A stretch of DNA of 64,000 bases, from positions 310,001 through 374,000 of the forward strand of contig MU394062.1 in NCBI GenBank assembly GCA_022578605.1, in the 5' to 3' direction. This DNA comes from Camillea tinctor (Eukaryota; Ascomycota; Sordariomycetes; Xylariales; Xylariaceae). A model generated the notes under the pieces. The model saw only the letters and a program-made list of their open reading frames with translations. It was not told the origin of the DNA and did not search any database. A program made the translations under genes and the position numbers. The first letter of the stretch is position 1, and each line of letters begins with the position of its first letter. Below, piece after piece: positions 24,789 through 35,781 of the stretch.

Positions 24789-26486
24789 TTATTGTTGCGA
24801 AATCTCCACCTTATCCCACCAGAAATCGCTCTCCTTCTTCGTCCACGTATCGTCAACCACCACCGCCGGCGTTCCCACGCTGCCGCCGATGAGCTCCTCG
24901 TCGTCCTTGCCGAACACCATCTTCTTCGGCTCCGGCCCCCCGTGCGCCACCCACTCGGGCCTGTCCCCGTAGGCCCCCGCGATCTTGTTCGGGTCGCCCG
25001 TGCAGATGAAGCTCGTCACGTACGCGTGCAGCGTGCCCGCCAGCCTATCCTGCGCCGCGGACCTGGCGCACACGGCCGGCGTGCGCGCCTCGTAGTCCAT
25101 GTTATCAGCGTGGCTCGCCCCGCCGACGACGCTGCTGATCGCCGCCCAGTGGTACAGGTATACGGGGGCGTGGGGGCCGGCGAAGTGCGCCGTCTGCCGG
25201 ACGGGTGCCACGTACGCGTAGTGCGCGTAGGCAGCTTCGATACGCTTGTACTGGGCGCCGACTCCGTGGCTCAGCCGGTCTTCCTTGTAGATCGAGTCGG
25301 GCACGGTGGCCGGGTCCGGGTAGAGCGCGTTGATGGCGTCGAGGTCCGCGTCCGTCAGCTGCGGCAGCAGCGTCCGGAAGAAGTCCGTGAACTCGGACGA
25401 CTTGGACATGGCTTTAGGCACGTAGAGGGAGCCCTCGTTGCCGTTGAACCCGGTCATGATCGGGACTTTGTGCCACTTACCGGTGCGCCAAGCGTCGATT
25501 GGCCGCCCCCTGATTATCTCGCCGTCGATGACGGGCTGGAAAGCCCACCGTAGGCTGGGGTTGTACTTGTCGAATACTGCTATTTGGGCCTCTGCGATAA
25601 CCGATGTTGGCAGTGATCGAAGGAAGGGGAATATCCCTGACTCTTCAATGTCTTTGGGGCATTTCACTGCTTCAAGGAAATCTGTGAACTGCTGCTCATG
25701 GATCTTGGCATCGTAGTGGCGCACAGCACGAGAAGTGGGTGCCCCTGACTCCATTATTGCCCGATGAAATAGAGGGGGTTTGCCCTCGTCATAATTCAGG
25801 AGATGGTGTCCAATCTACGCGGTTTATGAGTATTCATGTTCCTAGAAACACAAGTTTAAAGGCTGACTTACCGAATGAGCACCAGCCGAAAGACCAAAAA
25901 TTGTCACATTGGTCTTGTCACCACCGAATTTCTCAATGTTCTCCTGCACCCATTCCATCAGGAGAATCTGGTCCTTAAGTCCCAAGTTTAAAGCGCCCTC
26001 CTTGGCACTAAGGCTAGAGGGGAGAAATCCCAGAGCCCCTATCCGATAGCCGCAGGATACTGCTACGAATGGCTCGGCAGACCAACCGACCATAGAAGCT
26101 GTGTCATGCATAGCTGCATTTCCACGATTGAATGCACCGCCGTGGAAGTAGATTGCTACTGGCAACAACTTGGAATCTGTCCCCGCGGCTGAGGATTGGC
26201 GGAAGACATTGGCAGTAAGACAGTCTTCACTGCTCTCGAGCTTTGGTCCACGGACGACAAACTGTTTCGCGGGTGCTCGTGGACCGAAATGGGACGCATC
26301 TATGACCTCTTTTGAAGGCAAAACCTTTTCCGGCGGTCTAAAACGCCGGTCGCCAATAGGAGGCAAGGCATACGGGATTCCTAGGAAGGCATCAATGGGG
26401 TTCGGATAGGCTCCCTGTTGCTGGATTCCAACGACCGTTCCTTGGTCAAGGGTGACCTGCGGTCGTTGTACTGAGCTTCCACTCAT
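24789..26486 (-). CDS. type-B carboxylesterase/lipase
   Basis: Exons 25872-26486 and 24789-25814 join in phase 0 over a 57-nt intron (GTAAGT donor, GTAG acceptor) to give 546 residues of the alpha/beta-hydrolase carboxylesterase family. It should hydrolyse carboxylic esters. Visible motifs: FLGIPYALPP near the N-terminus, SEDCLTANVF (residues 86-94 region), oxyanion-hole HGGAF (115-119), nucleophile Ser200 in GLSAGA, acid Glu332 in GFNGNEG and likely base His440 in GGASHADNMDY. The nucleophile elbow has Leu where most members have Glu (GESAGA). The start at MSGSS (26486) fits homologues; the frame is open to 26531 but adds an unlikely segment. No signal peptide is evident, so it is probably intracellular. 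It is divergent from the MFS transporter. The 3' exon is far more GC-rich than the 5' exon. Confidence 0.88.
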
Positions 26487-26758
26487 CGTCACAACTGGAG
26501 TTATTAAGCGCCAAATAACTAGTACCGTCAACTATCCTAACAACCAGAGATATGCTTCCGTAGTGACAATTCTGGTAAAGAAGATGGTATACAAATTTAA
26601 GTTCAATAAACATCCAAGTTGTTAAGCTAATTGTCTCATACTTCAACTCATATGAGGCACGACAGCTTGTTGCGGTAGCCGAGAACCCTGTCAACTCCGC
26701 GTTTCGGGGACTTGGGTCTTCGGTTACCATTGTCCCAGACCTAGCATCACACCTACTG

Positions 26759-26768
26759 ACCGATCGGT
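26759..26768. promoter_or_regulatory. palindrome ACCGATCGGT in a divergent promoter
   Basis: A perfect 10-bp palindrome containing CCG-AT-CGG lies 273 bp from the esterase start and 209 bp from the transporter start. Zn2Cys6 regulators of fungal catabolic genes bind paired CGG/CCG triplets, so this could be a shared operator. One such palindrome in about 490 bp is only weakly unexpected by chance. Confidence 0.35.
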
Positions 26769-26976
26769 AGTAAGGGCCTGAAGCCGGGGATGGAGATAAA
26801 TCTATACCCTAGGGGTGGGTCACGATTGTGGCTTGACTGCGATTGGCTGAAATAGTATAACTCCTCACCCAGTAATGAACCAAGAATCTAGATGTCGGGA
26901 GTTTTCCGAAATCTAGAGTCCTATCAAGATATCGTGTTTACTTTGTGACGATAGTTACCAAGCCTTCGTTTTCTTT

Positions 26977-28756
26977 ATGAATGGAGAGCAGGAACGAGGA
27001 CCTAGTAGATTGCCCCCGCGACTATACTCCGGCGACGGCGACGACGACAACGACGAGAAAATGGAGGATAAAAAAGAGAAGGTGGAGGAATCCGCAACGG
27101 CAAAACTCGACGTCGAGGTTATTCATGATCTAGACGAAGCCGAGGTCTTTCTTCGAGACAACAACATAAGCCACGAATATGTCCAAGAACTACTCCACGA
27201 TGAGGGCATGATCAAACGGCTAGTGCGGAAGGTCGATTTCGTTATCCTTCCGCTGCTTGCCGGAACCTATGTGCTGCAGTATATCGACAAACAAGCACTT
27301 AGCTATGCAGCAGTTTTTGATCTGTTTACCGACACGGGCATCTCCCAGGACCAGTATTCCTGGTTCGCCAGTATGTTTTATATTGCATACCTAGTGGCAG
27401 AGTACCCATGGAGTTTCCTGGCCCAACGCACACTGATGGCGAAAGTCATCAGTGGCTGTGTGATAGCTTGGGGGGCTGTTCTCATGGCCACGGCAGCTTG
27501 CAATAACTTTGAAGGTTTGGCTGCGTGTCGGTTCTTGTTGGGTATTTTCGAAGCCCCTATCACGCCTTGCTTTATGATGATGGTGGCTATGTGGTAAGTC
27601 TTATATCTATTGTCTACAGTCGTTAATGACTTTATCTGACATAAACAGGTACGTCCGGGAAGAGCAACCATTTCGCGCTGGCATCTTCTACAGTTGTAAT
27701 GGTGTAGGATCCATGGTAGGCGGGGTGTTGTTTTACGCTGTCGGGCAGATCCAAACTTTTCCGGTGTGGAAAGCAATTTTCCTTCTCTGTGGCGGAGTTA
27801 CCGTGATTTGGGGCGTAGTCTTATACTTCTTCCTCCCAGACAATATCATCGCTGCTAAAAGGTTCTCCGTTGAAGAGAAAGCAGCCCTGATCGGTCGCGG
27901 AAAACTCGGTCGTACGGGTATCCTTCATCGTCAGATCAAGCTTTCTCAGATTAAGGAGGCTCTGTTAGATCCCCAAGTCTGGCTTCTGACCCTCTTTACG
28001 CTGCTGAACGAAGTTATCAATGGAGGCATAGCCAACTTTGGAAAGCTTATCATCAAAGGGCTTGTTAAGGATCCACTCAGAACGACAGCTTTGGGCATTC
28101 CTCAGGGCGGGTTCCAAGTCTTCTGGATTCTGACAGGAACCTATCTAGCGTCACGAATCCGCAACGCACGTACCATCATCATGATGGTATACCTTATCCC
28201 GACTGTAATCGGCACATCCTTGATGTGGCGTCTGGACAGAGAGTCTAGCAAGATCGGCGTATTGGTGGCGTATTACATCGTCGGGTCGTTCGTCGCATCA
28301 TTAGTCGTGGCAATGCAGATGCCCGCTGCTAATCTTGGCGGATATACTAAACGTGTGACTGGAACAGCTGTCGTATTCATGGCGTATTGCGTAGGAAATG
28401 TCATAGGTCCTCATGCGTTTCTGGAGAAAGAGTCGCCCACATATCCAACCGGCTGCAGAGTTATCCTAGCCTGTTCGGTAGCCCAGATATTTACGGCACT
28501 TGCCCTAAGACTCTTACTGAGCTCGCGCAATAAGAGGAGAGATGCTGCGGCGTCAGCTGTTGAAGATGGTGGAGTTGAAGAACTCAGCGCCGACTTGACA
28601 GACTTTGAGGTAGGGGATAATGCATCACATATACATATGTTTACGCGTGCTAACAAGCAGTCGTTAGAATCCGCATTTCCGATACGTACTTTGATCTTAC
28701 CTCTGCAATTTATGTTTTTGCCTCAGTTCACGCCAAGGAAAAAGATGCTGGTCTAG
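26977..28756 (+). CDS. MFS transporter, allantoate permease (Dal5/ACS anion:cation symporter) type
   Basis: Exons 26977-27593 and 27649-28756 join in phase 2 (W-YVRE junction) over a 55-nt intron, giving 574 residues. The family imports organic anions such as allantoate, nicotinate, tartrate or pantothenate by proton symport at the plasma membrane. An acidic cytosolic N-terminus precedes LVRKVDFVILPLLAGTYVLQYIDKQ, the signature first membrane helix, then WFASMFYIAYLVAEYP, ACRFLLGIFEAPITPCF and YVREEQPFRAGIFYSCNGVG, all classical for this group. The C-terminal LSADLTDFE motif normally sits within a few residues of the protein end; here the frame runs on 49 codons. A 117-nt stretch at 28610-28726 begins GTAGGG and ends TTTTTGCCTCAG and is a multiple of three, so it may be an intron, giving the ending DLTDFE-FTPRKKMLV (535 residues). 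An internal start at MEDKKEK (27061) is also possible. Confidence 0.87.
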
Positions 28757-30024
28757 GTTCTAGAAAGTCAGACGGAGGTCCGAATCCCTCAAGTCTTGCA
28801 CATTTGTGTCCAGATCATTGATTGGGGAACTTTTAATAGCGCAGACTTATGATTGGGAGCTTAAAGGTTCCCCATCGAGCCTGTCAGCAATTAACCATCG
28901 ATAATATTGCCCATCTGTATCTACCTATACCTCAACTATATACTCCCCCAAGAGTGTTGTTTCTTGCACATTGGGGACAGCCAAGACGTCTCTGTGTCTA
29001 GTCAAACCGACGTGCTTCTGAATGTGACAAATACGGGTATGTATGCTCCAAAGAGGCAGGTATGTAGGTAGGCAGCTTCAAGAGGTTGCTAGCCTGTGGC
29101 ATTGCGTAGCTTGTGTTGGGAATAATTCCCACTTAGCTTATAAGATCTTATCAACTCCGCCCCCAAACTAGAGACTCCTAACCGAACGGTACAGTTCAAT
29201 ATCTCAAGTTATAAATAGCCTCGACTATACTAGACTAGCTTTAATTTGACCCACCTATATATTCGTCTCGGCTTTAGTTCGTTGGCAACAAAGTATACAT
29301 ATCTCAACCAGACTTCATATTTAATTGTATAATTATAACTATAGATCATCTAACTTATAGAGATCGAGATTAATATAGGCAACTGTTGGTAATATGCAAA
29401 CCTCTTCCTCGTGAAAGAGAAGGACAAGAGGCGTTTGACTAGCTAATAGCAACCATTGGGCATACTTTACTACTGCTTGTTGCCGGCGTCATACCAAGCC
29501 GTGTGGCTAATGTAAGACAGCACCCCTCCACGTGTGGGAACGGGCTCATAGGTCCTCTTGAACCGGGTCTCCCCTCCCATGGTGCCATGCTAAGGGTGAA
29601 CACCATTCAACCGGGTCCGAGCTAACTTACAAGGGAGAGATTATCGGCTACCGATTTTCCCCATCAGCGTAATAGAGGGCTGATCAGCTGCGGTGCTGGC
29701 GTCACCAGCCTTTCTGGGCAGAGTTGTATTTGCTAAGACTTTGTTAAATTCTCAAAGTGCAGTGCTGACACTGCCAATACCACCAACATCAGGATTTTAC
29801 CCAAGGGCTGAGTTCTTCCATGCATCGGTAGCCTATCCCGTCCCACCCCCTGTCTTTTTCGCAAAGCATTGATAATAGGGTATTGGCGCCCATATGTAAG
29901 AGAACGTTGCCGGCAGCGTTTACTTCCGTCTTTTCTTATTTCTTTCCTTCTTCCCCTCCTCCCCTCGCTTCAAGGTGAGCGCAACAGTTTGAAGCCGTAA
30001 ACACATCCCGCAAAGTCATTCACG
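28757..30024. other. intergenic
   Basis: No gene recognised. A stretch at about 28775-28795 looks like a tRNA T arm but no acceptor or anticodon stems can be formed around it. A pyrimidine-rich tract at about 29922-29972 is a likely core promoter and leader for the DUF7053 gene. Confidence 0.5.
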
Positions 30025-31338
30025 ATGGTGCTCCGAAAGAAAGAGGTGTACACCGTCATCACACCGATACCTAGCTTCATTCCACGACAACTAGCTATCG
30101 ATATTCTTCATAGTCATGGGGAGGTTATTACATTGAATCCTCTCGTCCTTAGTCATAAGCAGATCAAAGCTCCCCGCGATGCCGCAGCCGACGAATACTT
30201 CTCCACCTGGTACGAGATAACTGAACGGATCCAGTATATTCCCGGTACGGGGAGGTTTGGCTCGGGCAAGATTGTTTTCAACGGTTGTTTTCACGATCTT
30301 CCGTGGGGATTACAGACTCATATCTACGCGCCCCTTAACATCGACCTCCGAAATAAGTATCGCATCGGCGGGAACCAGCCTGGAGTTGAGCTACCAGAAC
30401 AGGCGGAAATTGGATTGGCAGCGCTGGGCGCACCCAAAGATGGACTCTATCTTCGCGAGGATATTGAAATCCGATGCAACATCACGATGGTCAGCACGGT
30501 GAAGGCACAGATGAAGGCAGCTAGCAAAGAGATGGTACAGAGGATCATCAAAAAGGCGGAATTGCTTGATGCCGGTGTGTTACAGGCCATGATTGAAGAC
30601 GGGAAAATGAAGACCTTCAACCCCAATGACAAGACATACACCGGAGGCCTGAGCTCAAACGCAATGACATCCCCGCAGCTATCGTCATCGAACCCTTACC
30701 AACAACAGCAGCCGCCTATGTCCCCGTCCATGCCCTACCAAGTCCCACGACCGATATCGATGCAGCCACCAAGCCGACCGGGTACATCTGGCTCGCAGAA
30801 TTACCCAGCGCATTGGCAGTATCAGCAGCAGCTGATGATGAACGATCAGAAGCTGCGGCAACAGTATACCGAGTTGCCACACTCTCAACCCCCAACATCA
30901 CATCCAGCATCACATCCCGGGGTCCAAAATGTTGTTATGGAACTTCCAGGTGATTTCTATCATCCTCAATCCTCGCCACAATTCCCACCGCCACAGCCAT
31001 CCCCAACCCCATCAAACTCTCAGCATGGCCGGCTCTCTCCTGCATCAAACCCGTCCCCATCGCCAGATCTTGGCGGCTGGCGTTGGTCAGGTCAACAAAG
31101 TCCCTCGCTAAATAGTTCACGACCAACATCATTCAACTCCGACCCTGGCAGTGGAAACTACGGCTCTCCAGGGTTGGACCACAAAGGCTTCTCGACTGAC
31201 CTCCCGACCCATCGAGAGACACGTGAGGAGTACCATCATCATCACCCTGAGAGTTTAAGACCCGCCCCTCAACAGCGGGTCACCTCAGCCCAGACCTACA
31301 CTTACAACCCTGCTCACTTCTCCCAGGTGGGGCGATAA
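30025..31338 (+). CDS. DUF7053-domain protein
   Basis: A 437-residue intronless frame. Residues 1 to about 195 are the DUF7053 domain, a fungal-only domain of unknown function that begins MVLRKKEVYTVITPIPSFIP and includes FNGCFHDLPWGLQTHIYAP and LDAGVLQAMIEDG. The rest is disordered: Pro/Ser/Gln-rich with QQQQPP, many SP and PSPTPS segments and a HHHHP stretch, ending TYTYNPAHFSQVGR. The domain is soluble-looking, with no signal peptide or membrane segment. From family knowledge these proteins occur widely in Pezizomycotina with one or a few copies; some resemble START/lipid-binding folds in general size, but no function is established. The start ATG is preceded by a clear CT-rich leader. Confidence 0.85.
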   Translation: MVLRKKEVYTVITPIPSFIPRQLAIDILHSHGEVITLNPLVLSHKQIKAPRDAAADEYFSTWYEITERIQYIPGTGRFGSGKIVFNGCFHDLPWGLQTHIYAPLNIDLRNKYRIGGNQPGVELPEQAEIGLAALGAPKDGLYLREDIEIRCNITMVSTVKAQMKAASKEMVQRIIKKAELLDAGVLQAMIEDGKMKTFNPNDKTYTGGLSSNAMTSPQLSSSNPYQQQQPPMSPSMPYQVPRPISMQPPSRPGTSGSQNYPAHWQYQQQLMMNDQKLRQQYTELPHSQPPTSHPASHPGVQNVVMELPGDFYHPQSSPQFPPPQPSPTPSNSQHGRLSPASNPSPSPDLGGWRWSGQQSPSLNSSRPTSFNSDPGSGNYGSPGLDHKGFSTDLPTHRETREEYHHHHPESLRPAPQQRVTSAQTYTYNPAHFSQVGR

Positions 31339-33490
31339 TGAGTACGGCCAATGGCAACCGCCTACTAAGTAACATGGAAGTTGATGTATTTATGACTTAA
31401 AAACAGGTAGCGTAGTGATATCCCGGCTAAAGTTCACTGGAGTTTTCAGGGTTTCAATTTCATGATTAGGATTAGGGGGGATTAGATTTGTGAGGAAGGC
31501 GTTTGAACGGTTTCACGCCATGTCAAGATGGGCACAATCGGGCCAAAACAAAAATACCAGGGTTTAGTAAATGATTCCATGTATTTCAATACTACCTTAC
31601 CGTTTCTCGGGATCGTGAACATCGCTGTCGTTGTGTGACCCGGGATTTTATGAATTGCATATAGTCTCGCGCCCCCAATATATTCCCTTCAAGTCCAATC
31701 ATATTTCCATATAAACCCAGGGAGCTGTAACAAACAGCAATTGGATAATGTGCAATGCAATCCCAGTTATCGTCAGGAAGGGGCGCGAGTCTAGATTTGT
31801 CCGCATATCGCATAAAAAGATGATCCGTACGCTCCGCAGTGTTCAAAAAGACCCGAATCTCAGGAGGCTAGTTGCAATCAAGAAGGTTATCGCCAATTTT
31901 GCTCTCGGGCGAACAGCCACGGTCCGTATCCCTATATGTAGATTCTCATATATCTCAGCTTTCGCCTTGAAACTAGGTTCTAGAACGCCAACGGTAGTGA
32001 CAGCACAGGGGCCTTGCTTCATTTAAGGCTTAGGGCGACCGCCAAGCTCAAGCAATGGACTTTAAACAATGGAGTCAAATGCGCCACTATCCCCAGGGAA
32101 ACCATCATTCCCAATCCACCATGATAAGTTTTATATTGTAAGGTTTCAAGGAGCCTACCGATAAACTCGGTATCCAGAAATGAGGTCGGGACCCACGCTA
32201 CCGAGAGACCTAGTCACAAAGGAAACCCATCCACGGCCGACGAATGGCCCACAGCCGCAACGGGGCTTAGAACATCACAGGTAGATTGGGTCGAGATGAA
32301 CCCATTTGACTTTGTTTTGGGGGGTTTCCGCCAACTACGAGTTTTAAGGAGGTAAATTCTCGGTAACTCATTGGGACTGATAGGTTGATTCTCTATCCTC
32401 GTCTAAAAGAAAAAGTACTAAACTAGGACTCTATACAAGAAGCCAAAAAGGGCTTAAGGACAATATGACTTTTTCAGACTATACCTAGTTAGACAATCAG
32501 CGGTGTGAATAGACTCAGTTACATGGTAAACGCGGTGGGTAACAAATATATGATACAATAAACTAAACACGATAAATATATAATTGTTGGCTAAAATGAC
32601 AACCAAGGCAGAAACAGTAATATAGCAACCAAGATCCACTCAACGAAGAGGGTGGATGGTAAACCTATCCAGAATATAGGGAGACAGATAAGTAATTACA
32701 TAAATCTATCGTTTCTGGGATTCAGAAACGCTATTCTGACTGGTACTCTATCTAGGGGTTGACTCCTGACTATTTTGTTATACCTTTTCGTAGCATCACA
32801 CTGTCTCATTTATACCCCCTTTCTGTTGAAACAGGGAGAAAGAGAAAATACTTCTCAGCTCTTCCGGTACATACTCTTCTACCATGTTCACGAATCAATG
32901 GTGTCTCTTGGTATAGAGGCCTCCAAGAATGGAAGTCTTAAGATACGAAAATGGAGTCCTCCATGCCACACACGCCCCGTAAAATAGGTATAATCGCTAA
33001 ATTTGGTTATTTCTCACTCGAGAATTATTGTGTCAAAGTTTGGTTTAAGAAAATGCCGTCCCAGATAAGAAAGGAAACGGAGGAGGAGATAATACAGCTA
33101 TTGCCGACAGTGAACTCTGGTAAAGTGTGAGGCAGTATAGATCTGTTGGCGGAAAGGAGGAGTGAGCTGCGAAGTGGGGATTGCAAGCGAACCCTCTGCG
33201 ACAGGTAGGTAGGTTCGCAGATTAGAAACGAGGGCTTTTATATAACACGATCTGTTCTTCTATGTTTAATTATAATAAACGGGCTTATTATCCCACCCTC
33301 GCCTCGTTCATGAAGCTCAAAGGGGCTATGTATATAAGCGAAGATAGTGAATGAAGTTTTATATGGCTGTAAAAACCGCTTTCCTGAAAGCATTTTGCTA
33401 TCAAGTGTATAGTTTAAATACCTATGTCATCATGGAATTTTCAAGATGTTAAAGAGATTACATGTGGTGTGTGAAAGATTCCCTGCTTAT
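31339..33490. other. 2.1-kb gene-free stretch
   Basis: No recognisable gene. The left part is the 3' flank of the DUF7053 gene. Open frames of 60-92 codons in 31592-32987 show no family resemblance. Confidence 0.5.
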
Positions 33491-34046
33491 CTACCGCTTT
33501 ACACACTTTGCGTAGATAGGCTGAGCCGTCTTAGTGTTGAGTTCCAATTTCACAAGTCCTTCTTGAGGGAGAGAGTGAGGTAGCAACGTAACACTCTTAA
33601 ACTCCTGGCATAGACGGGCGAAGAAGTACTCCATCTGGAAATTGGCAAATTGTTGACCCAAGCAGATCCTAGGTCCATGATTAAAAGGAACAAAATCCCA
33701 TTTGCTGCGCGGTTCCCACGTTTATAGGTAAACTGGTTAGTCTGGCTGCTCGAGTACGGGAAACATTGCTCGCAGGCAAATCAATACTAATTCTTACGGA
33801 ACCTCTCCGGTCTCCATATGCCCGGGTCAGTCATACCCAGATCATTGCGGTTCTGTAGAGTTACGAGGCTGTAGACTGGGCCAATGTTAGACATGGAGTC
33901 ATTTGTTAGGGAGTCATACTGATCTGGATCCTTTCAAGCAATGCTATTGGTGACTTTCCATCAGGGCCACCCCCGCGCGGCAACGTTATGTCCTTCACGG
34001 GCACTCGAGCGTTGAACCCCACCGGGTAGGATATTAGCAACGGGTA
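33491..34046 (-). pseudogene. relic of a CYP52-like cytochrome P450 (C-terminal quarter)
   Basis: Minus-strand fragments in order: GFNARVPVKDITLPRGGGPD then GKSPIA (about 33960-34040), a frame change, SLVTLQNRNDLGMTDP then IWRPERF (about 33800-33870), a gap of about 90 nt that looks like a broken intron, and WEPRSKWDFVPFNHG then PRICLGQQFANFQMEYFF with the end at 33491-33493. PFNHGPRICLG is the heme-thiolate signature (FxxGxRxCxG) with its Cys intact, and LPRGGGPDGKSP is typical of CYP52-like fatty acid or alkane hydroxylases. About three quarters of the protein, including the I and K helices, is missing: the sequence ends where the opposite-strand PKS fragment starts. Frameshift between the SPIA and SLVTL blocks and loss of the N-terminus make it non-functional. 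Confidence 0.8.
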
Positions 34047-34069
34047 GACATAGAATCTTATAAATACTC

Positions 34070-34566
34070 ACAGGGGTGATGGAGCCGGAGGGTAAGTTTG
34101 CGCAGATCGGACAGGGACTTGCAGCTTCGGTTATAGACCTTGGTGTGATGGAAGATGTTGGGTTCGTAGCAGAGTCGGCTAGTCTTATCGACTACTTCAA
34201 GTTTCTCAATACGAACCTCCAAAATGAAGATGACATGAGGGAGGGTGTAAGCCTCGCGAGGGCCTACAAGCATTCCTAACTAGTATCTCGTCGAGAGGTA
34301 CGAGAGGTCTGGGCGACGATACGGTGGAATTCCTTGCCAACGAGATTTGTAAGACGCTTTACGGATTCATGATGAAGAATCCACAGGATATGGAGATAGA
34401 CAAACCTCTTGCCTCACTAGACTTGGATAGCTTGGTGGGCATCGAGTTGAGGAATTGGTGCAGGACCCAGATTGGCTTGGAGATCAGTGTTTTGGAAATC
34501 ATGCAAAGCACATTGACAGACATAGGGAGGAAGGGTCTTGAATCGCTGATTGCAAAGCATTCGTAG
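34070..34566 (+). pseudogene. relic of a reducing polyketide synthase (KR end plus ACP)
   Basis: Two plus-strand frames encode the extreme C-terminus of a fungal reducing PKS. First comes the end of a ketoreductase domain (GLAASVIDLGVMEDVGFVAE, about 34100-34185). A frameshift near 34250 in the KR-ACP linker moves the reading to LQAFLTSISSRGTRGLGDD. Then an acyl carrier protein follows: MEIDKPLASLDLDSLVGIEL then RNWCRTQIGLEISVLEIMQS, stopping at 34564-34566. The Ser that would carry phosphopantetheine is in LDSLVG, encoded at 34429-34431, and is intact. KS, AT, DH and ER domains are absent; the left neighbour is the P450 relic on the other strand. The linker is shorter than usual. It is a remnant of a secondary-metabolite cluster, not a stand-alone ACP as far as the frames show. 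Confidence 0.8.
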
Positions 34567-35100
34567 ATATTCGGTGATGCTGATTGGACATGAATAAGTG
34601 AGAATGAAAAAAATGGAAATTGGGTTGCAGATGGTGGTGTAAGTATAGGTAATAGTGTAAGTGGTGGTGTAAGTGATGGGTATAAGTGATGGTGTAGGTG
34701 ACAGTGCAGGTGGTGACGGATTTGGGAATTGGAGTTTGGCCGGGGACTGGGACAATCGGGGAGATCAGTTCAACCGATCTCTTTTTATACTAGTATGCAG
34801 GTATAGACCTATACATACCTCAGCTATTACCCTTTATGTGGGATGTAAGCAATATCCCTTTTAGTCTATGTTACCTAGGTACACAACATGCGTTCCTACA
34901 GCTGTGGGATTGTGTGGTCAACTGTGTCACTCCCTCTTTATCTTGGATACTTGGATACACAATGTATATAAGGTTAGGTTATAATTACCTAAATCTAGTA
35001 TAAATTCAGTATGAATGCAATCTTCCTATTCAAGGCCATACCTATCTCCCCTTTTACAACTCTGGATCTCAACTCCCTACCAACTCTATAACATAATCAT
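34567..35100. other. spacer between two relics
   Basis: No gene. Holds a degenerate repeat of GTGGTGTAAGTGATGG-like units at about 34630-34710 and a TACCTAGGTA palindrome at 34872-34881. Confidence 0.5.
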
Positions 35101-35781
35101 GATGACAAAGCTCTCCCCTAATATTTCCCTTTATGATCCATCTGGAGACACAACAGGAATAGGGGCTGATGCACTACCACCTTTAGCCTCTAGTATCAAC
35201 AACAAAAACGTCGCGCCGAAACTCATTCTCATCTGCAGATGGATGGACGCACGGGATGCCCATCTCGCCAAATATGTAACTAGATATCAGGCTCTCTACC
35301 CAACAGCCAAGATCATGCTAGTCAAGTTCACATTGACCCAACTGATCACCAATTCCAAGACACGGCACGTGGTGATGCCTGTGGTGACATATCTGCAGAA
35401 TCTGGTCAGCAGTAGCCGTGCCTCGGGGCCTGCTAAGTTGGTTTGTGGCCCCGTTGGTGCACGTGTTTTGCATCTACGCATATGTATGGGTCAACGTGTT
35501 GAAGCGATCTTACGCCATGCTGGATAACTTTCGTGCGCACAACGACCAGCGGCGAGTACAGCAAACAAACCGCACATATGTACAGTCGAGAAAACCGGTT
35601 GACAAACCCCGATAGTATCGAGAAGCACGCTACAGAGGCCGAGAAATGCGGGTTTCGCGTTCGTTGTGAGTTGTTTGTTGGCTCGCATCATGTTTCACAC
35701 ATGCAATTAGATGAGACGAGGTATTGGAAACTTGTGACGGAGACGTGGGATGAGGCATTAAAAGAATCGCCTAAGCTGTGA
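35101..35781 (+). pseudogene. relic of a PaxU/TMEM53-like (DUF829) alpha/beta hydrolase
   Basis: Three successive plus-strand frames together outline a fungal DUF829 protein, the group that includes PaxU of indole-diterpene clusters. The N-terminus (LSPNISLYDPSG, then LILICRWMDARDAHLAKYVT, RYQALYPTAKIMLVKF) is in the first frame to about 35420. The following APLVHVFCIYAYVWVNVLKR and MLDNFRAHND are in a second frame, and RTYVQSR / MYSRENRLTNPDSIEKHATE then GSHHVSHMQLDETRYWKLVT are in the second and third. The catalytic His in GSHHVSHM is still visible, but the nucleophile segment (normally FSNGG-like, then about 100 residues) is missing at the first frame change, so an internal deletion is likely. 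Two frame changes plus the deletion support a pseudogene. Confidence 0.72.

Noticed and set aside
24792..25553. 253-codon plus-strand frame inside the esterase 3' exon
   Set aside because: Arg/Val/His-rich mirror of a GC-rich coding exon on the minus strand; the minus strand has catalytic motifs.
28770..28800. Sequence resembling a tRNA T arm (GGTCCGAATCCC)
   Set aside because: No matching acceptor, D or anticodon stems can be formed around it.
33760..33870. Intact intron in the P450 relic between RPERF and WEPRSK
   Set aside because: Donor GTAAGA and branch GACTAAC are present but no AG acceptor keeps phase (the expected site reads CTATAA); treated as a broken intron.
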